In this document: piece by piece, positions 17,458-29,818 of the stretch
Layout: each line of letters starts with the position of its first letter
Numbering within the stretch: the first letter of the stretch is position 1
Source: Nocardioides houyundeii
Lineage (GTDB): Bacteria; Actinomycetota; Actinomycetes; Propionibacteriales; Nocardioidaceae
Direction of reading: 5' to 3'
NCBI RefSeq assembly: GCF_002865585.1
Contig: NZ_CP025581.1
Span: 1,674,001 to 1,738,000 of the forward strand
Length of the DNA: 64,000 nt
The notes under the pieces: generated by a model
Database searches by the model: none
What the model saw: the letters and a program-made list of their open reading frames with translations, nothing else
What the model was told of the DNA's origin: nothing
Translations under genes and position numbers: made by a program

Positions 17458-18303
17458 TCACACCGCGGCGGTGCGCCCCACCAGGTGTGGTGACCGGTCA
17501 CCGGGGTTGGTGAGCGCGAACTGCCAGGAGGAGCGGTCACCCTCCAATCCGAACGCGACCTTGCCGGGCAGGAACACCGGCTTCTTGAAGGCCACCTCGA
17601 TCCGGACGGCGTCCGGCAGCCGGTTCTCGATGGCGGCCAGGCATCGTGCCTTGGTCCACATGCCATGGGCGATCTGACGCTTGAAGCCGAGCGCCTGAGC
17701 GGTCAAGGGGTAGAGATGGATCGGGTTCAGGTCGCCCGACACCGCGCCGTACCGCCGGCCGAGGTCTGCGGGCAGGTCCCAGACCGCTCGCCCCTCGGGG
17801 GGTGCGGGGAGACTGAGGCCCGGCTCCGCGGACTCGTCGCCCCGACCTCGGCGCAGGTAGCTGGAGATGGACTCCCACACGATCTCGTCGCCGGAGGAGA
17901 TGGTCGTCACGAAGTCCAGCACCATGCCCTTGGCGTGCGGACGCGGGGCCCCCACCGACGTGGTGGCGCCCAGAGTCTCGGTCAGCGCGATGGGACGGTG
18001 CGAGGTGATGGTGTTCTCCACGTGCACCGTGCCGATCGCGGGCCACGGGAACTCGGGGCTGCTCATGATCTCCATGTGGAGGTCGAAGCCGAGCAGGTGC
18101 GGGTAGGTCACCGGAACGGTGTCGCGCCGGGGGAAGCCACACACGCGCGAGTAGGCCGCGACGTGGCGGGCGTCGATCGGCGTCGGGGGACCCGATGCGG
18201 AGAGCCCCTGGAACTGCGCGGCGGGGACCTTGCGGATGCCGGGCAGCAGGTTGATCCCGGGCACGGCGGGCAGAGCGGCCCGGGCGAGGGTGCGGACCCC
18301 CAT
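17458..18303 (-). CDS. MaoC-like (3R)-hydroxyacyl dehydratase, HtdX type
   Basis: A 281-residue double-hotdog protein of the MaoC family, catalysing reversible dehydration of (3R)-hydroxyacyl thioesters. The C-terminal hotdog carries the hydratase-2 motif YGAVSGDLNPIHLYPLTA (about 187-204) with the catalytic Asp and His, then FKRQIAHGMW. Length equals mycobacterial HtdX (Rv0241c). Its ATG is one base after the fabG stop, so it is coupled to it. Together with the fabG4-like and divergent thiolase genes it reproduces the mycobacterial Rv0241c-Rv0243 locus, which suggests a fatty-acyl elongation or remodelling module. Confidence 0.9.
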   Translation of the reverse strand: MGVRTLARAALPAVPGINLLPGIRKVPAAQFQGLSASGPPTPIDARHVAAYSRVCGFPRRDTVPVTYPHLLGFDLHMEIMSSPEFPWPAIGTVHVENTITSHRPIALTETLGATTSVGAPRPHAKGMVLDFVTTISSGDEIVWESISSYLRRGRGDESAEPGLSLPAPPEGRAVWDLPADLGRRYGAVSGDLNPIHLYPLTAQALGFKRQIAHGMWTKARCLAAIENRLPDAVRIEVAFKKPVFLPGKVAFGLEGDRSSWQFALTNPGDRSPHLVGRTAAV

Positions 18304-18304
18304 C

Positions 18305-19648
18305 TCAGGCGCCCAGCATCATCTGGCCGCACACGCGCACCACGTTGCCGTTCACGGCGCTGGACCCGGGCGAGGCGAACCAGGCGATGGTCTCGGCCAC
18401 GTCCACCGGCAGGCCCCCCTGGCTCAGCGCGTTCAGGCGCTGGCCGACCTCGCGGGTGGCGAACGGCACGGCGGCGGTCATCTGGGTGATGATGAAGCCC
18501 GGGGCCACGGCGTTGACGGTGATCTGGTCCTCGAGCTCGTCGGCCAGGCTGTCGACCAGGCCGATGACCCCCGCCTTGGACGCGGCGTAGTTGGTCTGGC
18601 CCACGTTGCCGGCGATGCCGGCGATGGAGGCCACCCCGATGATCCGGCCGTTGGGGTTGACCACGCCCTGGTCCAGCAGTGCCCGGGTGATGAGCTCGGG
18701 AGCCAGCAGGTTGACCGCGATCACGCTGGACCAACGGTCCTCGGACATGTTGGCGAGCTTGCGGTCCCTGGTGATGCCCGCGTTGTGCACGACGACGTCG
18801 ACGCCGCCGTGGTGCTCGGCCAGGTGGTGGGCAATGCGCTGCGGGGCGTCCGGGTGGGTGATGTCGAGGCAGAGGTGGTCGCCGCCGAGCTCGGCCATCA
18901 GCGACTGCAGCTCGCTGGCCGCCTGGGGCACGTCCACGCCGACGACCGTCGCGCCGTCGCGGTGCAGCACCCGGGCGATCGCCTCGCCGATGCCCCGGCT
19001 GGCCCCGGTCACGAGCGCCACCTTGCCTGCCAGCGGCCTGGTCAGGTCCGGTACCGCGGACCGGGTCGAGTCGGCGGCCCCGTCACGGGGAGCCACGCGC
19101 ACCACCTGTCCGGAGACGTAGGCGGACTTGGGGGAGAGGAAGAAGGCCAGCGTGGAGTCCAGCATCGACTCCGCGCCCTCGGCCACGTAGACCACCTGGA
19201 CCGTCCCGCCGCGACCGATCTCCTTGCCCAGGGAGCGGGTAAAGCCCTCCAGGGCGCGCTGGGTGATCCGCTCGGGCCCGGTCACCGTCGCCGGGGTCGT
19301 GCCCAGGACGACGACCCGGGGGGAGCTGTCCAGGCGGCGCATCAGGGGTGTGAAGAACTCCTGCAGCGCAACCAGCTGGGCCGGGTCCGTCAGGCCGGTG
19401 GCGTCGAACACCAGCCCCTTGTACGTCGTGCCCTCGGCGTCCTGCGAGAGCGCCGCGATGCCGAGCCCGTCCAGCACCTTCGGCAGGGAGTCGACCAGGC
19501 GCCCGGTGCCCCCGACGAGGACGGTGCCGGCAACCAGCGGGGCGCCCTCGGTGTAGCGCTCCAGGCGGGTGGGGCTCGGCAGGCCGAGGTTCTTGACCAG
19601 AACCTTGCCGATCGGGGAAGAGACGAAGCCCTGGTAACGGTCGCTCAT
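18305..19648 (-). CDS. fabG: High-molecular-weight 3-oxoacyl reductase (FabG4-like)
   Basis: A 447-residue protein, nearly twice a normal FabG (about 250). The C-terminal half (about 210-447) is a full short-chain dehydrogenase: GASRGIG cofactor loop, HNAG, the catalytic serine in SIAG and the Tyr-X3-Lys of NYAASK. The N-terminal half is a flavodoxin-like domain without catalytic motifs, as in mycobacterial FabG4 (Rv0242c, NADH-dependent). GGAGG precedes the ATG. It heads a two-gene operon with the HtdX-like dehydratase and diverges from the thiolase gene across 195 bases. Confidence 0.92.
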   Translation of the reverse strand: MSDRYQGFVSSPIGKVLVKNLGLPSPTRLERYTEGAPLVAGTVLVGGTGRLVDSLPKVLDGLGIAALSQDAEGTTYKGLVFDATGLTDPAQLVALQEFFTPLMRRLDSSPRVVVLGTTPATVTGPERITQRALEGFTRSLGKEIGRGGTVQVVYVAEGAESMLDSTLAFFLSPKSAYVSGQVVRVAPRDGAADSTRSAVPDLTRPLAGKVALVTGASRGIGEAIARVLHRDGATVVGVDVPQAASELQSLMAELGGDHLCLDITHPDAPQRIAHHLAEHHGGVDVVVHNAGITRDRKLANMSEDRWSSVIAVNLLAPELITRALLDQGVVNPNGRIIGVASIAGIAGNVGQTNYAASKAGVIGLVDSLADELEDQITVNAVAPGFIITQMTAAVPFATREVGQRLNALSQGGLPVDVAETIAWFASPGSSAVNGNVVRVCGQMMLGA

Positions 19649-19696
19649 CGGTTGCTGCCTCCGGAGGTGGGATGCGGGGGGTCGGGTGCGGCACCA

Positions 19697-19715
19697 TGTA
19701 ACTGCAGGTGTAACT
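19697..19715. promoter_or_regulatory. Direct TGTAACT repeats in the divergent fabG/thiolase region
   Basis: TGTAACT occurs at 19697-19703 and 19709-19715, 12 bases apart. The region 19649-19843 otherwise holds only ribosome binding sites. A shared operator for both transcription units is possible. Confidence 0.35.
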
Positions 19716-19843
19716 CGCCGTCCACTTTTCGTGATGTTGGCCTCACCGGGTTCCGAGCCGAGGAGGCACCGGCAAGGATAGGAACGCTGCACCACCTTCG
19801 TCACGTCCGACTTCGCCCTTTCCTTCGTCATGCAGGAGTCCCC

Positions 19844-21124
19844 ATGCAGGCCCAGACCCGCCGCGTCGCCGTCATCGGCGGCAACCGGATCCCCTTCGCC
19901 CGGTCCAACAGCGTCTACTCCGACGTCTCCAACCAGGAGATGCTCACCGCGGCCATCGACGGACTGGCCGTCCGTTTCGGCCTCGAGGGCGAGAAGGTCG
20001 GTGAGGTCGTGGCCGGTGCCGTCCTGAAGCACTCGCGCGACTTCAACCTGGCGCGCGAGTGCGTGCTGGGCTCCAAGCTGAGCGCCGAGACCCCCGCCAC
20101 CGACATCCAGCAGGCCTGCGGGACCGGCCTGCAGGCGGTGATCCAGGTGGCGAACAAGATCGCGCTGGGCCAGATCGACGTCGGCATCGCCGGAGGGTCC
20201 GACACCACCTCCGACGCGCCCGTCGCCGTGAGCGAGAAGCTGCGCAAGAAGCTGATGAAGGTCAACGCCGCCAAGGACACCAGGTCCCGGCTCACCGCCC
20301 TGGGCCAGATCCGCCCCGGCGACATCGGCCTGGACATCCCGCAGAACGGCGAGCCCCGCACCGGCCTGTCCATGGGCGAGCACGCCGCCCTGACCGCGCT
20401 GGAGTGGCGGGTTGGCCGTGAGGAGCAGGACGAGCTCGCGGCCCGCTCCCACCAGAACCTCGCCCGCTCCTACGACGAGGGGTTCCACGACGACCTGGTC
20501 ACCCCCTTCCACGGCGTGGAGCGCGACACCAACATGCGCGCCGACTCCTCGGTCGAGAAGCTCGCGAAGCTGAAGCCGGTCTTCGGCAAGGGCACCGCCG
20601 CCACCATGACCGCGGGCAACTCGACGCCTCTCTCGGACGGCGCCTCGGTGGTGCTGCTGGCCTCGGAGGAGTGGGCGGCCGAGCGCGGGCTGCCGGTCCT
20701 GGCCTACCTGACCGCCTACGAGACGGCCGCCGTCGACTACGTGCACGGCCAGGAGGGGCTGTTGATGGCCCCCGCCTACGCCGTCGCCCGGATGCTCGAG
20801 CGCGAGGGCCTGAGCCTGCAGGACTTCGACTACTACGAGATCCACGAGGCGTTCGCCTCCCAGGTGCTGTCCACCCTCAAGGCGTGGGAGGACCCGGTGT
20901 TCTGCAAGGAGCGGCTGGGCCTGGATGCCCCCCTGGGTGCCATCGACCGGGACAAGCTCAACGTCAACGGCTCCTCGCTCGCCGCCGCGCACCCGTTCGC
21001 CGCGACCGGTGGACGCATCGTGCCGGTCCTGGCCAAGCTGCTGGACCGCAAGGGCTCCGGCCGCGGCCTGATCTCCATCTGTGCGGCAGGTGGACAGGGC
21101 GTGGTCGCAATCCTGGAGAAGTAG
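19844..21124 (+). CDS. Acetyl-CoA C-acetyltransferase (FadA2/FadI-like thiolase)
   Basis: A 426-residue thiolase, longer than the 399-residue one at 12851, in the FadI-like group. The reactive cysteine is C92 in QQACGTGLQA, the NEAF-type motif is IHEAFASQV and the histidine is in AAAHPFAATGG. The second cysteine lies in SICAAGGQG near the end. AGGAG precedes the ATG at 19844; a nearby ATG at 19830 is out of frame. Divergent from fabG-htdX as in the mycobacterial fadA2 (Rv0243) locus, so it probably supplies or removes C2 units for the same acyl substrate. Confidence 0.92.
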   Translation: MQAQTRRVAVIGGNRIPFARSNSVYSDVSNQEMLTAAIDGLAVRFGLEGEKVGEVVAGAVLKHSRDFNLARECVLGSKLSAETPATDIQQACGTGLQAVIQVANKIALGQIDVGIAGGSDTTSDAPVAVSEKLRKKLMKVNAAKDTRSRLTALGQIRPGDIGLDIPQNGEPRTGLSMGEHAALTALEWRVGREEQDELAARSHQNLARSYDEGFHDDLVTPFHGVERDTNMRADSSVEKLAKLKPVFGKGTAATMTAGNSTPLSDGASVVLLASEEWAAERGLPVLAYLTAYETAAVDYVHGQEGLLMAPAYAVARMLEREGLSLQDFDYYEIHEAFASQVLSTLKAWEDPVFCKERLGLDAPLGAIDRDKLNVNGSSLAAAHPFAATGGRIVPVLAKLLDRKGSGRGLISICAAGGQGVVAILEK

Positions 21125-21139
21125 GCCACAATCCTCCCT

Positions 21140-21957
21140 GTGACAGACGTCGGCAGGACCCTCAAGGACTCAGGCAAGCAAGCCAACGACAGCAAGTGGA
21201 TGGACCACCTCGCGCGCGCGGGGCTCGTCGCCTACGGGGTGGTCCACCTGCTCATCGCCTGGGTGGCGGTGCAGCTGGCCTTCGGTGAGTCGGGCCGCCA
21301 GGCGTCCAGCAGCGGCGCGTTCGCCGAGCTCGCCTCGAAGCCCTTCGGCACCTTCGCCCTCTGGGCGCTGGCCATCGGGCTGATCCTGCTGGTGCTGTGG
21401 CGCGTGCTGGAGGCGGTGGTCGGGCACGAGGACGAGGAGGGGGCCGACCGCTGGAAGAAGCGGGCCGCCTCGGGTCTCAAGGCCGCGCTGTACGCGGCGC
21501 TCGCCTTCTCCGCGCTCAAGACGCTGCTCAGCAGCAACAGCGGTGGCAAGGGCCGGTCCATGACCGGCACCGTCATGTCCTGGCCCGGGGGCAGTGGCTG
21601 GTGGTGCTCGCCGGACTGGCGGTGATCGGCTACGCCGGCTACACGGCGTACCGCGGCTGGAGCGAGAAGTTCCTGGAGAGCCTCGACAGCCAGGGCCGCA
21701 CGGGCGAGGTGGGTGAGGCCTACAAGTGGTTCGGCAAGGTCGGCTACCTCGTCAAGGGGATCTCCATCGGCCTGGTGGGCGGGCTGATCGTGCACGCCGG
21801 GTGGACGCACAGCGGCAAGGAGGACAAGGGCCTGGACGACGCGCTGCGCACGGTGCTGGAGCAGCCCTTCGGTCCGGCCCTGCTGACCGCGGTGGCGATC
21901 GGGCTCGCGTGCTACGGCCTGTTCTGCTTCGCCCGCGCCCGGCACCTGGACCGCTAG
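21140..21957 (+). pseudogene. DUF1206 membrane protein, frameshifted
   Basis: Two frames together make one DUF1206 protein of about 272 residues with six membrane helices in three repeat units. The first (21140-21625) covers the N-terminal units and stops soon after a run of five G at 21587-21591; the second resumes with WLVVLAGLAVIGYAGY and ends normally at 21957. Adding one G to the run restores a single frame. The function of DUF1206 proteins is unknown. As with dxs, the break is a missing G in a G-run, so an assembly error is likely. Confidence 0.82.
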
Positions 21958-22004
21958 GGCGTTCCGCGTCCGCCCTGCGCGGCAGCGTCGTGCCTCGGCG
22001 CTGG

Positions 22005-22062
22005 TAGGGTCTGGCGCGCACGACATCCTTTAACGAGCCGTCCCGTGAGGCGGAGAAGGAGG
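22005..22062 (+). promoter_or_regulatory. pyr promoter and PyrR-binding leader
   Basis: TAGGGT (22005-22010) is a -10 box. At 22027-22062 the transcript can fold: CCTT pairs with AAGG, and an inner CCG/CGG stem closes the loop TCCCGTGAGG, the conserved PyrR-binding loop. The 3' side is the ribosome binding site AAGGAGG, so PyrR-UMP would block translation, as in Mycobacterium smegmatis. Confidence 0.85.
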
Positions 22063-22074
22063 TCCAGGCCGCGC

Positions 22075-22614
22075 ATGCCTGCCCCCGCACCAGGACGCAC
22101 CGTCCTCGACGCCCGTGACATCACCCGGGCCCTGACCCGCATCTCGCACGAGATCCTCGAGCGCAACAAGGGCGCCTCCGACCTGATCCTGCTCGGTCTG
22201 CACACCCGCGGCGTACCGCTGGCGCACCGGATCGCCGACGGCATCGCCGCGGTGGAGGGCGTGCCGGTCGCCGTCGGCGAGCTCGACGTCACGATGTACC
22301 GCGACGACCTGCGCTCCCAGCCCACCCGGCGCGCGCACAAGACCCAGCTCCCGTCGGGGGGCATCGACGGCAAGGTCGTCGTGCTCGTCGACGACGTGCT
22401 GTTCTCCGGCCGCACGATCCGCGCGGCCCTGGACGCGGTGAGCGACCTGGGTCGTCCCGCCGCGGTCCGCCTCGCCGTGCTGGTGGACCGCGGTCACCGT
22501 GAGCTGCCCATCCGTGCCGACCACGTGGGCAAGAACCTGCCCAGCGCCCGCTCCGAGCGGGTCAGCGTCAGGCTCGCCGAGACCGACGACCTCGACGAGG
22601 TGACGATCTCGTGA
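22075..22614 (+). CDS. pyrR: Bifunctional pyr operon regulator/uracil phosphoribosyltransferase
   Basis: A 179-residue type I phosphoribosyltransferase. The PRPP loop [19 protein letters not shown] (about 102-120) is intact, and the basic patch [10 protein letters not shown] (about 81-90) matches the RNA-binding face of PyrR. With bound UMP it binds the leader hairpin in pyr mRNA and represses it; it also makes UMP from uracil and PRPP. It follows one such hairpin, so it is autoregulated. Its stop overlaps the pyrB GTG by four bases. Confidence 0.96.
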   Translation: MPAPAPGRTVLDARDITRALTRISHEILERNKGASDLILLGLHTRGVPLAHRIADGIAAVEGVPVAVGELDVTMYRDDLRSQPTRRAHKTQLPSGGIDGKVVVLVDDVLFSGRTIRAALDAVSDLGRPAAVRLAVLVDRGHRELPIRADHVGKNLPSARSERVSVRLAETDDLDEVTIS

Positions 22615-23537
22615 AGCACCTGCTCTCCATCGACGACCTCTCCGTCGACGACATCGGCGCCATCTTCGACACCGCGGCCGAGATGCACGACGTGCAGCGC
22701 CGGGACGTCAAGAAGCTGCCGGCCCTTCGCGGACGCACCATCGTCAACATGTTCTTCGAGGACTCCACCCGCACCCGGTCCTCGTTCGAGATCGCGGGCA
22801 AGTGGCTCTCCGCCGACGTCATCAACGTCAGCGCCAAGGGCTCCAGCGCCTCCAAGGGCGAGAGCCTGCGCGACACCGTGCTCACGGTCTGTGCCATGGG
22901 GGTCGACGGGCTCGTCATCCGGCACCCGGCCAGCGGTGCCGCGCACCAGGTGAGCCAGTGGGTCGACGCGGTGGTGGTCAACGCCGGCGACGGCACGCAC
23001 GAGCACCCCACCCAGGCGCTGCTGGACGCCTACACGCTGCAGCGCCGCATGGGCTCCCTCGAGGGTCGCCACGTGGTCCTGGTCGGCGACCTGACCCACA
23101 GCCGGGTCTTCCGCTCCAACGTGCTGTGCCTGACCAAGCTGGGGGCGCGGGTCACCGTCGTCGCCCCTCCCACCCTGATGCCCGCCGGCATCGACTCCTG
23201 GTCGCGCGCCGTCGGGTTCGAGACGTCGTACGACGTGGACCAGGTGCTCCCGCAGGCGGACGCGGTGATGATGCTCCGCGTGCAGCGCGAGCGCATGTCG
23301 GGCGCCTTCTTCCCGACCGCCCGCGAGTACACCGTCGGCTACGGCCTCACCCGCAACCGGCTGGCGCTGCTGGGGCCGGACGTGCCGATCTGCCACCCCG
23401 GCCCGATGAACCGGGGCCTGGAGATCGCTGCCGACGCCGCGGACGCCGCCCAGTCGGTGGTCCTCGAGCAGGTCTCCAGCGGCCTGGCCATCCGGATGTC
23501 CGTGCTCTACCACCTGCTTGCCGGAGAGGAAGCCTGA
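22611..23537 (+). CDS. pyrB: Aspartate carbamoyltransferase catalytic subunit
   Basis: A 308-residue ATCase catalytic chain, condensing carbamoyl phosphate with aspartate in the first committed pyrimidine step. Motifs are [13 protein letters not shown] (about 46-58, carbamoyl-phosphate site), [14 protein letters not shown] (about 131-144) and MLRVQRERM (about 223-231). No pyrI regulatory chain is nearby, as expected for actinobacteria. GTG start overlaps pyrR; stop overlaps the pyrC ATG by one base. Confidence 0.96.
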   Translation: MKHLLSIDDLSVDDIGAIFDTAAEMHDVQRRDVKKLPALRGRTIVNMFFEDSTRTRSSFEIAGKWLSADVINVSAKGSSASKGESLRDTVLTVCAMGVDGLVIRHPASGAAHQVSQWVDAVVVNAGDGTHEHPTQALLDAYTLQRRMGSLEGRHVVLVGDLTHSRVFRSNVLCLTKLGARVTVVAPPTLMPAGIDSWSRAVGFETSYDVDQVLPQADAVMMLRVQRERMSGAFFPTAREYTVGYGLTRNRLALLGPDVPICHPGPMNRGLEIAADAADAAQSVVLEQVSSGLAIRMSVLYHLLAGEEA

Positions 23538-24823
23538 TGGCGCTCGTGATCAAGGGGGCCTCGCTGCTCGGCGAGACCTCGGCCGACCTGCTGATCCGCG
23601 ACGACGTGATCACCGAGGTCGGCTCCGTCGACGCCGCCGGCCACGAGGTGATCGAGGCCGACGGACTCGTCGCGCTCCCGGGACTGGTGGACCTGCACAC
23701 CCACCTGCGCGAGCCCGGCCGGGAGGACGCGGAGACGGTCCTGACCGGCTCCCAGGCGGCAGCGCTGGGCGGCTACACCGCCGTGCTGGCGATGGCGAAC
23801 ACCACCCCGGTCACCGACACCGCCGAGGCCGCCGTGCGGGTCTGGGAGCTGGGCCGCGAAGCAGGTCTGGTCCACGTGCAGCCGGTGGGCGCGGTGACCC
23901 GCGGCCTGGGTGGCGAGGAGCTCGCCGAGCTCGGGCTGATGGCCCGGTCCCGGGCCGGGGTGCGGGTCTTCTCCGACGACGGCAGGTGCGTCCACGACGC
24001 CCGGGTGATGCGCCGTGCCCTGGAGTACGTCAAGGCGTTCGGCGGGGTCATCTCCCAGCACTCCCAGGACCCCACGCTGGCCGGATCGTCGGCCTGCTGC
24101 CACGAGGGCGAGATCTCGGGTCGGCTCGGGCTTCCCGGCTGGCCGGGCGTGGCCGAGGAGGTCGTGGTGGCCCGCGACGTCATGCTCGCCCGGCACACCG
24201 GCTCCCGGGTGCACGTCGCGCACGTGTCCACCGCGGGGTCGGTGGAGGTGATCAGGTGGGCCAAGGCCCAGGGGATCGCCGTCACCGCCGAGGTGACGCC
24301 GCACCACCTGATGCTCACCACCGACCTGCTCACCGGCTACGACCCGACGTACAAGGTGAACCCGCCGCTGCGCCCCGACGAGGACGTCGCCGCCCTGCGC
24401 GCGGCCCTTGCCGACGGCACCATCGACGCCGTGGCCACCGACCACGCACCCCACGCTCGGCACGACAAGGAGCACGCCTTCACCGACGCCGCCTTCGGCA
24501 TGGTCGGGCTGGAGACGGCGCTCCCGGTGGTGCGCACCGCGATGGAGGCGATGTCCTGGGCGGACATCGCCCGGGTCATGTCGCACACTCCGGCGCGGAT
24601 CGCCGGACTGGGTGCCCAGGGGCAGGCGCTCGTGCCCGGCGCCCCGGCGCACCTGGTGCTGGTGGACCCGTCCGCGGTGGTCCGGGTCGACCGGGACGCG
24701 TCAGCCTCGCTGTCGCGCAACAATCCGTGGCACGGTCGCGAGCTCACCTCCCGAGTGGTACACACGGTGTACGGCGGTCGCGTCACCGTGCGCGACGGCG
24801 TCCTGGCGCGAGGCGAGGAGTGA
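23537..24823 (+). CDS. pyrC: Dihydroorotase
   Basis: A 428-residue type I dihydroorotase that cyclises carbamoyl aspartate to dihydroorotate. The metal motif DLHTHLREPG is at about 54-63, the HSQD segment near 173, HVAHVS near 230 and the catalytic-aspartate segment ATDHAPH near 302-308. Length and motifs are normal. Translationally coupled to pyrB and followed 13 bases later by a VOC gene, so the cistron order departs from the usual pyrC-carA. Confidence 0.96.
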   Translation: MALVIKGASLLGETSADLLIRDDVITEVGSVDAAGHEVIEADGLVALPGLVDLHTHLREPGREDAETVLTGSQAAALGGYTAVLAMANTTPVTDTAEAAVRVWELGREAGLVHVQPVGAVTRGLGGEELAELGLMARSRAGVRVFSDDGRCVHDARVMRRALEYVKAFGGVISQHSQDPTLAGSSACCHEGEISGRLGLPGWPGVAEEVVVARDVMLARHTGSRVHVAHVSTAGSVEVIRWAKAQGIAVTAEVTPHHLMLTTDLLTGYDPTYKVNPPLRPDEDVAALRAALADGTIDAVATDHAPHARHDKEHAFTDAAFGMVGLETALPVVRTAMEAMSWADIARVMSHTPARIAGLGAQGQALVPGAPAHLVLVDPSAVVRVDRDASASLSRNNPWHGRELTSRVVHTVYGGRVTVRDGVLARGEE

Positions 24824-24836
24824 AGGAGACCCGCTG

Positions 24837-25241
24837 ATGAGTGCCCCTCACCTGCTGCACACCGTGCTGGACGCGGTCGAGATCCGGCGGGAGGCCGAGT
24901 TCTGGCGCCAGCTCCTGGACCTGGTCTACCGGCCCGGGGACGAGGCCGGCGAAGGCGACGACGAGGTGGACTGGCTGGTGCTGACCCGGGACGACGGCAC
25001 CCGCGTGCTGGCGTTCCAGCGGGTCGCCGAGCAGGCCCGGAGCACCTGGCCCAGCCCCGAGGTCCCGCAGCAGCTGCACCTCGACCTGACCGTCGACACT
25101 CCTGCGGAGCTGAGCGCCCAACGGGACCGGGCGGTGGGACTGGGGGCCAAGGTGCTGCTGGACCGCTCCGCGGACGAGGACGAGCAGCTGTACGTGTTCG
25201 CCGACCCCGAGGGGCACCCCTTCTGCATCTTCGTGGCCTGA
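24837..25241 (+). CDS. VOC family protein inside the pyr operon
   Basis: A 134-residue glyoxalase/bleomycin-resistance-type (VOC) protein with two beta-alpha-beta-beta-beta modules: a first half with FWRQLLDLVY and WLVLTRDDG, and a second with QLHLDLTV and the terminal YVFADPEGHPFCIFV. The possible metal ligands (H6-8 region, H80, E near the end) fit the family but do not tell the substrate. It has its own GAAGGAG site and lies between pyrC and carA. In Mycobacterium tuberculosis this slot holds an unrelated gene, so its link to pyrimidine synthesis may be only positional. Confidence 0.85.
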   Translation: MSAPHLLHTVLDAVEIRREAEFWRQLLDLVYRPGDEAGEGDDEVDWLVLTRDDGTRVLAFQRVAEQARSTWPSPEVPQQLHLDLTVDTPAELSAQRDRAVGLGAKVLLDRSADEDEQLYVFADPEGHPFCIFVA

Positions 25242-25319
25242 GCGCAGCATGCGGCCAGGTCGGCTCCAGCTCGACGGCCACGCCCCGAGACCGGTCCCCG
25301 TCGCGGGACCCGGCGCTGA

Positions 25320-25379
25320 TAGGGTCAGGGACGGTTCGAACATCCTTTAACTATCCGTCCTGTGAGGCGGAGAAGGAGG
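25320..25379 (+). promoter_or_regulatory. Second promoter and PyrR-binding leader, before carA
   Basis: TAGGGT (25320-25325) and a leader at 25344-25379 nearly identical to that of pyrR: CCTTTAAC, a CCG/CGG stem closing TCCTGTGAGG, then AAGGAGG six bases before the carA ATG. The stem differs mainly in its unpaired side (CTATC for CGAGC). Confidence 0.85.
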
Positions 25380-25385
25380 TGCGGC

Positions 25386-26512
25386 ATGGCTCTGCCTGCC
25401 CCTGCGCTCATGGTCCTCGAGGACGGGCGCACCTTTCGCGGTGACTCTTTCGGAGCCGAGGGCGAGACCTTCGGCGAGATCGTCTTCTCGACCGGCATGT
25501 CCGGCTACCAGGAGACGCTGACCGATCCCAGCTACCACCGGCAGGTCGTCGTGATGACGGCTCCGCACGTGGGCAACACCGGGATGAACGACGAGGACCC
25601 CGAGTCCGGGCGCATCTGGGTCGCCGGCTACGTGGTGCGCGACCCCGCTCGGGTGCCCTCGAACTGGCGCAGCGTCCGCACCCTGGACGACGCGCTGCGC
25701 GAGCAGGACGTCGTGGGCATCAGTGGCGTCGACACCCGTGCGCTGACCCGCCACCTGCGTGAGCGGGGCGCGATGCGGGTGGGGATCTCCACCACCGAGA
25801 CCGACCCCGAGCGGCTCCTGGCCCGGGTCCGGGAGTCGGGCGAGATGGCGGGAGCCAACCTCAGCGAGGCCGTCTCCACCGCGCACGCCTACGTGGTCCC
25901 ACCGGTGGGGGAGAAGCGCTTCACCGTCGCGGCGATCGACCTCGGCATCAAGTCCAACACGCCGAGGATGATGAGCGAGCGCGGCATCGAGGTGCACGTG
26001 CTGCCCGCCACCGCCACGCTCGACGAGGTCCGGGCGGTCGCTCCCGACGGGCTCTTCTTCTCCAACGGGCCCGGCGACCCGGCGGCGACGACCGCCCAGG
26101 TCGAGCTGCTCCAGGGCGCCCTGGCCGACGAGGTGCCCTACTTCGGCATCTGCTTCGGCAACCAGCTCTTCGGCCGCGCGCTCGGCTTCGGCACCTACAA
26201 GCTCAAGTACGGCCACCGGGGCATCAACCAGCCCGTGATGGACCGGACCACCGGCAAGGTGGAGGTCACCGCGCACAACCACGGCTTCGCCGTCGACGCC
26301 CCGCTCGAGGGGTCGACCGCCACGCCGTACGGCGAGGCGAGCGTGTCCCACGTGTGCCTCAACGACGACGTGGTCGAGGGCCTGGAGCTGCGCGGGCCGG
26401 ACGGCGCGCTGAAGAGCTTCTCCGTCCAGTACCACCCCGAGGCCGCGGCGGGTCCGCACGACGCGGCGTACCTGTTCGACCGTTTCTGCGAGCTCATGGA
26501 GGCGAGGGCCTG

Positions 26513-26513
<1 letters not shown>
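25386..26513 (+). CDS. carA: Carbamoyl-phosphate synthase small subunit
   Basis: A 375-residue glutaminase subunit that releases ammonia from glutamine for CarB. The class I amidotransferase domain (about 180-375) has the nucleophile cysteine in [11 protein letters not shown] and the His/Glu pair in [12 protein letters not shown]. The N-terminal domain starts [13 protein letters not shown]. Preceded by its own PyrR leader. Stop overlaps carB ATG by one base. Confidence 0.97.
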
Positions 26514-29817
<3,304 letters not shown>

Positions 29818-29818
<1 letters not shown>

